A stretch of DNA of 17,595 bases from assembly GCA_963169135.1 (NCBI GenBank), contig CAUJEQ010000222.1:1-17595 (forward strand), in the 5' to 3' direction. Positions 14,400 through 17,595 of this stretch are shown piece by piece. Both the position numbers and the translations under genes were made by a program. Numbering within the stretch: the first letter of the stretch is position 1; the number at the start of each line of letters is the position of its first letter. The notes below the pieces were generated by a model. The model was not told where the DNA came from and searched no databases. It worked only from the letters and a program-made list of their open reading frames with translations. The stretch comes from Chloroflexota bacterium (lineage in GTDB: Bacteria; Chloroflexota; Dehalococcoidia; Tepidiformales; Tepidiformaceae).

Positions 14400-15035
14400 T
14401 CACTCCTCCTGGTGGACGGTCCCCGCCGGTCTCGGCCTGGCCACCCCGAGTATCGCTGGCAGAGGCCCGATCTTCGCGTGCTCAATCTCCGTCAGTTCGA
14501 ATCCCGCTCGTTCGATCGTCTGCAGCGTGCGGCGATTCGGGTTACAGCCGCCAGCAAGACGCGACCACACCGGGGCGATGCCGTCCACCGCTCGCCCGGT
14601 CACCCGCCCCGCGGGCCGAACGTGTTCGCAGAACCGCAATTGCCCATCGGGCCGAAGCACGCGCCGGGCTTCCCTCAGCGCCGCCGCCGCATCCGGGATC
14701 GTGCAGAAGACGAGCGTCGCGAGGACCGTATCGACGCTTTCAGTCGGAAGATCAAGAGCCTGGGCATCCCCATCGCGGAGCTCGAACCCCTGGGTTAGCG
14801 GGCGCGGATGGGTTGCCGCACGAGCTCGCATGTAGTGGTCGGGCTCAATACCGAGGTAGTCGACCTCAGCAGGAAGAAACGCCCAATTCGCGCCGGCGCC
14901 AAACCCGAACTCGAGGGTCAGCCCGCGGCACCCGCCGGCAGTCCGGGCCCGTAATTCCTTCTCGCCCCTGGGCTCATGCCGGTTCATCCAATCCCAGAAT
15001 GCCGCGAATCCCCTGTGGCCCGAACGCGTTGCCAT
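14400..15035 (-). CDS. Class I SAM-dependent methyltransferase, METTL7-like
   Basis: The protein has 211 residues. Motif I for S-adenosylmethionine binding is LEFGFGAGAN at about 41-50, followed by the acidic loop residue in YLGIEPDHYM and by DGDAQALDLP. The later part, ARRVLRPDGQLRFCEHVRP and GCNPNRRTLQTIERAGF, is like the methyltransferase type 11 group that includes METTL7 proteins, some of which methylate thiols. The substrate here cannot be read from sequence. The start is the ATG at 15035, preceded by GGGAG seven bases upstream; the open frame extends farther, but that part is GC-rich noise. The stop overlaps or abuts the nfo start, so the two are one operon. No membrane anchor is visible, unlike the animal METTL7 proteins. 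Confidence 0.85.
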   Translation of the reverse strand: MATRSGHRGFAAFWDWMNRHEPRGEKELRARTAGGCRGLTLEFGFGAGANWAFLPAEVDYLGIEPDHYMRARAATHPRPLTQGFELRDGDAQALDLPTESVDTVLATLVFCTIPDAAAALREARRVLRPDGQLRFCEHVRPAGRVTGRAVDGIAPVWSRLAGGCNPNRRTLQTIERAGFELTEIEHAKIGPLPAILGVARPRPAGTVHQEE

Positions 15036-15081
15036 CTCGTTTCTCCCTCGTTGACATCCCCGGCGCGCCTCCAGAGAATCC

Positions 15082-15093
15082 CGGGCATGCCCG
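15082..15093. repeat. Perfect 12-bp palindrome in a divergent promoter region
   Basis: CGGGCATGCCCG lies in the 82-base gap between the divergent methyltransferase and CoA-transferase genes. A perfect palindrome without a loop fits a dimeric repressor site better than an RNA hairpin. The surrounding DNA is very GC-rich, so chance is possible. Confidence 0.4.
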
Positions 15094-15117
15094 TGCTCCC
15101 CGGGCCCCGGAGGGGTG

Positions 15118-16317
15118 ATGTTCCCGGATGTCCCACACACAGGTCTGCCGCTGTCGGGTCTGACCGTTATCGATTGCACCATCTGGCAGCAAGGCACCTA
15201 TGCCAGCGCGATGCTCGCGGATTTCGGCGCAAATGTCATCAAGGTCGAAGGGCCCGATTCTCCCGACCCCGGCCGGGGCGTCAGCGAGGCCTATTTCGAA
15301 AGCCATAACCGGAACAAGCGCGGCATCGTGGTGGACCTGAAGACCCCCGAAGGTCGCGAGACGGTGCTCCGGCTGGCCGAGAAAGCGGACGTGTTCGTCC
15401 AGAACATGCGCCAGGGCGTGATGGAGAAGCTCGGGCTGGCCTACGCCGACGTGAAAGCCCGCAACCCGGCGATCATCTACGCCTCCGCATCCGGCTACGG
15501 CACAAAGGGCCCTCACCGTACGTGGCCGGCGATGGACATCCTCGGCCAGGCGCGCGGCGGCACGATGATGACCCAGGGTCCGCCCGACCTGGCGCCGATC
15601 TTTTCGTTCGGCGGCATGGCCGACCAGGTGGGCGCCATCTCGCTGTCCTACGGCATCCTCCTTGCCCTCTGGGAGCGCGCCCGCACCGGCGAAGGGCAGC
15701 AGCTGGATGCCTCGCTCCTCGGCGGCCAGGTCATGCTCCAGTCGTTCAACATCACCGGTACGCTGTTCACCGGCGCCGTCCCGCCGCGCCGTTCACGCGA
15801 GCAGGCCGCGCCGATGTGGAATGTCTACCAATGCCGCGATGGCGGCTGGATCGCCCTCAGCATGTCCCAGATCGGGCGCTGGTGGATTCCGTTCTGCGAG
15901 GCAGTGGAGCGTCCGGACCTTCGCGACGACCCACGGTACTGCAAGCTCCCCGACCACTACGAGCATCGTTCGGAGCTCATCGCTGAACTGGACAGGATGT
16001 TCGCCACCCGCGACCAGTGGGACTGGGTCGAGTACCTCTGCAACAAAGGCCTCCCGGTGGCGCCCGTCCAGGACTACGCCCAGATCATCGAAGACCCACA
16101 GGTCGTCGCCAACGAGTACATCGTCGAATACGAGCACTCGTCGGGGGAGCGCCGCAAGATCGTCGGGCCTGCGGTCCAGCTCGAGACAACTCCAGGGAGC
16201 ATCCGCACGGGCGCCCCGGAGTTCGGCCAGCATACGGAAGAGGTGCTGCTCGAGTTCGGGTTCGAATGGCAGGAGATCGAGCAACTGCGTCACCATCGCG
16301 CAATCGGCGGCCGTTAG
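15118..16317 (+). CDS. CaiB/BaiF (family III) CoA-transferase
   Basis: This enzyme moves CoA between acids; the acid is unknown. The protein has 399 residues, the usual length. It opens with LPLSGLTVIDC, then ADFGANVIKVEGPD, RGIVVDLKTPEGR, VFVQNMRQG and GYGTKGP. Asp140 in PAMD occupies the place of the catalytic Asp of this family. The second half includes DASLLGGQV and the linker and small-domain region through FEWQEIEQL. I chose the ATG at 15118, with GGAGG at 15109-15113; a GTG lies immediately upstream at 15115. It diverges from the methyltransferase gene and stands alone before the copper operon. It differs clearly from the family member at the left edge (QNMRQG versus ENFRPG and so on), so the pair are older paralogs rather than a recent duplication. 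Confidence 0.95.
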   Translation: MFPDVPHTGLPLSGLTVIDCTIWQQGTYASAMLADFGANVIKVEGPDSPDPGRGVSEAYFESHNRNKRGIVVDLKTPEGRETVLRLAEKADVFVQNMRQGVMEKLGLAYADVKARNPAIIYASASGYGTKGPHRTWPAMDILGQARGGTMMTQGPPDLAPIFSFGGMADQVGAISLSYGILLALWERARTGEGQQLDASLLGGQVMLQSFNITGTLFTGAVPPRRSREQAAPMWNVYQCRDGGWIALSMSQIGRWWIPFCEAVERPDLRDDPRYCKLPDHYEHRSELIAELDRMFATRDQWDWVEYLCNKGLPVAPVQDYAQIIEDPQVVANEYIVEYEHSSGERRKIVGPAVQLETTPGSIRTGAPEFGQHTEEVLLEFGFEWQEIEQLRHHRAIGGR

Positions 16318-16363
16318 CCTTCGCTCCGGCCCGAGATCCGTCCAAAGTCGGACGATTGCCCAC

Positions 16364-16393
16364 TTGCGCGCCGTATGATAGTGCTCTTAGGAT
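16364..16393 (+). promoter_or_regulatory. Candidate promoter of the copper operon
   Basis: TTGCGC (16364-16369) and TAGGAT (16388-16393) are 18 bases apart. An alternative -10, TATGAT, lies at 16374-16379. In the first reading the -10 box touches the CsoR-type operator; in the second the operator lies just downstream of the start. Confidence 0.45.
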
Positions 16394-16408
16394 AGGGGGG
16401 TACCCTAT
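16392..16408. promoter_or_regulatory. CsoR-type operator
   Basis: ATAGGG-GGGTA-CCCTAT is a 17-base inverted repeat with a G tract, 14 bases before the csoR start. CsoR-family operators are typically G/C-tract palindromes with flanking TA-rich ends of this kind. It is well placed for autoregulation of csoR, copZ and the ATPase gene. Confidence 0.72.
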
Positions 16409-16422
16409 TCAGGTGGAACCAG

Positions 16423-16698
16423 ATGACCCCAGACACCCGCCGCCAGGCACTCCGCCGCATGAAGATCATCGCGGGCCAGGTGCAGGCCTTGCAGAAGCAG
16501 CTCGAAGATGACCGCTACTGCATGGACATCCTGGACCTATCCCTCTCGATCCAGAAGGCGCTCCGGAGCCTCGACGGGCTGGTGATCGAGGGCCATCTCC
16601 GGACCCACGTCATCGAGATGATGACCGGAGGGGAGCAGGAGAAAGCCATCGCCGAACTCCTGCGGCTCTACAAGGTCCAGGGTCCCGCTGAATCTTGA
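16423..16698 (+). CDS. csoR: CsoR-family copper-sensing repressor
   Basis: This 91-residue all-helical repressor senses copper in the cytoplasm and releases its operator when metal binds. Helix 1 begins QALRRMKIIAGQVQAL, a family hallmark. The metal ligands by position are C33 (DRYCMDIL), H58 and H62 (EGHLRTHV). The spacing of 25 and 4 matches the classic Cys-His-Cys triad, but the third ligand is His. A C-H-H triad is known from the Thermus thermophilus CsoR as I recall it, and RcnR also has His there, but RcnR's N-terminal His3 is absent here. The start is the ATG at 16423 with AGGTGG upstream. copZ and a P1B ATPase gene follow at short spacing, which supports copper as the main signal. The operator at 16392-16408 suggests self-repression. 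Confidence 0.93.
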   Translation: MTPDTRRQALRRMKIIAGQVQALQKQLEDDRYCMDILDLSLSIQKALRSLDGLVIEGHLRTHVIEMMTGGEQEKAIAELLRLYKVQGPAES

Positions 16699-16739
16699 GT
16701 ACGCAGTACCAAACAGAACCACATAAGGAGACCATCACC

Positions 16740-16949
16740 ATGGCAAAGACCATCGAACTCGACGTCACCGGCATGACCTGTGACCACTGCGTCCGCTCCG
16801 TCACCAACGCCCTCAAGGACGTCCCCGGCGTCGCTGATGCCGTTGTCAGCCTCGAGGACAAGAAAGCCACCGTCACCGCGGACGAAGTCGATGTCGCGAA
16901 GCTGATCGAAGCAGTCGAAGAGGAGGGCTACGCGGCCTCCATCCGTTAG
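16740..16949 (+). CDS. copZ: Copper chaperone, heavy-metal-associated domain
   Basis: This is a single-domain Cu(I) chaperone of 69 residues that hands copper to the P1B ATPase in the cytoplasm. The metal motif GMTCDHC (C14 and C17) is intact, followed by the usual babbabb pattern with VPGVADAVVSLEDKKATVT and ending EEEGYAASIR. I chose the ATG at 16740, with AAGGAG nine bases upstream; a TTG at 16695 would add 15 residues and overlap the csoR stop, which the family does not need. It lies between csoR and the ATPase gene in one operon. Confidence 0.95.
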   Translation: MAKTIELDVTGMTCDHCVRSVTNALKDVPGVADAVVSLEDKKATVTADEVDVAKLIEAVEEEGYAASIR

Positions 16950-16972
16950 CCCCCGCACAAGGAGTTCTCACC

Positions 16973-17595
16973 ATGGCAGCCGATACCACAGCCATCACCC
17001 TCGATATCAGCGGAATGACCTGCGCTTCGTGCGTGCGGCGCGTTGAGCGCGCCCTCGGCAAGATCGAGGGCGTCGAGACGGCCAGCGTGAACTTCGCCGC
17101 TGAAAACGCCCGCGTAACGCTCGCTGCGCCGGTGCCGGTCGAGGCGCTCGTCGCCGCCGTCGAGAAGGCTGGTTACGGCGCGGCTCCCGCCGTCGCGGGC
17201 AAGGATCGCAAGGAAGAGCGCGCGGTCCATGCCCGCAACACCTTGATCCAGCTCATCGCCGGGTCCGTCCTGGCCATCCCAACCATCATCCTGGCGATGT
17301 CGATGGACATCGCCGGGATGCACATCAACGACGACCCTCGGTTGCACGGCTGGATCGTCATGCTGCTCGCGACACCGGTGCAGATCGGGCTGGGCTGGCG
17401 GTTCTACAAGGGTTCGTACACCAGCCTTCGCCACCTCAACCCGAACATGGACGTCCTCGTGGCGCTCGGGACGAGCGTGGCGTTCGTCTACAGCGCATGG
17501 GTTGTCATAACCAACAGCCATGAGCACATGTTCTTCGACGTGAGCGCGGCCGTGCTTGTCTTCATCACCATGGGCAAGTATTTCGAGGAAACCTC
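16973..17595 (+). CDS. copA: P1B-type heavy-metal (copper) ATPase, N-terminal part
   Basis: This gene probably encodes a copper exporter and is cut by the right edge after 207 codons. The N-terminus is one heavy-metal-associated domain with GMTCASC (about residues 14-20). A charged linker follows, then hydrophobic segments at about 90-112, 125-145, 160-180 and 188-204. NMDVLVALGT and the segment ending VFITMGKYFE are typical of P1B ATPases. The CPC metal site, the DKTG phosphorylation loop and the HP motif lie beyond the window, so metal specificity rests on the csoR-copZ context. The start is the ATG at 16973, with AAGGAG eight bases upstream, 23 bases after the copZ stop. Confidence 0.93.
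   Translation, partial: MAADTTAITLDISGMTCASCVRRVERALGKIEGVETASVNFAAENARVTLAAPVPVEALVAAVEKAGYGAAPAVAGKDRKEERAVHARNTLIQLIAGSVLAIPTIILAMSMDIAGMHINDDPRLHGWIVMLLATPVQIGLGWRFYKGSYTSLRHLNPNMDVLVALGTSVAFVYSAWVVITNSHEHMFFDVSAAVLVFITMGKYFEET

Noticed and set aside
16339..16354. Terminator after the right-hand CoA-transferase (CGTCC-N6-GGACG)
   Set aside because: The stem is only five base pairs and no T tract follows.

Overview
The window is high-GC bacterial chromosome (roughly two thirds G+C by eye), densely coded on both strands, with no mobile element, CRISPR array, rRNA or tRNA that I can support. The gene mix fits a Chloroflexota-like bacterium, perhaps Dehalococcoidia- or Tepidiforma-like: two CaiB/BaiF CoA-transferases, a dgt - membrane protein - dnaG cluster, a DnaG zinc ribbon with CxxxC spacing, and a CsoR with a C-H-H metal triad. 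That placement is an inference from gene content; a 16S gene or a DnaG/GlmS phylogeny would settle it.

Layout. Positions 1-851 (-) hold a CoA-transferase cut by the left edge. Divergent from it, 1151-3080 (+) encodes a membrane HD-GYP cyclic-di-GMP phosphodiesterase overlapped by a TetR-type repressor, closed by a strong hairpin terminator near 3108-3138. Just beyond it lies a compact minus-strand unit of about 180 nt: a consensus promoter, an inverted repeat at the predicted start site, a ribosome binding site, a 30-residue hydrophobic peptide ORF (3152-3244) and the shared terminator. Positions 3386-8021 (-) read dgt (dGTP triphosphohydrolase), a membrane-anchored SH3/CARDB-like surface protein, then dnaG (primase). 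Divergent from dgt, 8181-8492 (+) is a small monooxygenase-fold protein behind a leader rich in competing inverted repeats.

Positions 8518-15035 (-) read, in order of transcription: a METTL7-like methyltransferase, endonuclease IV (nfo), a small unknown protein, a 363-nt gap with several hairpins, glmS, and ppsA with its own promoter. A second CoA-transferase (15118-16317, +) diverges from the methyltransferase. The right end is a copper-homeostasis operon: a CsoR-type operator, csoR, copZ and the start of a copA-like P1B ATPase that runs off the window.

Most genes are housekeeping: DNA replication and repair (dnaG, dgt, nfo), cell-wall precursor supply (glmS), gluconeogenic entry (ppsA) and metal homeostasis. 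The observations most worth a second look are the 30-aa peptide unit, the inverted repeats before the monooxygenase gene, the inverted repeat enclosing the ppsA -10 box, the hairpin cluster upstream of glmS, and the membrane protein lodged between dgt and dnaG.
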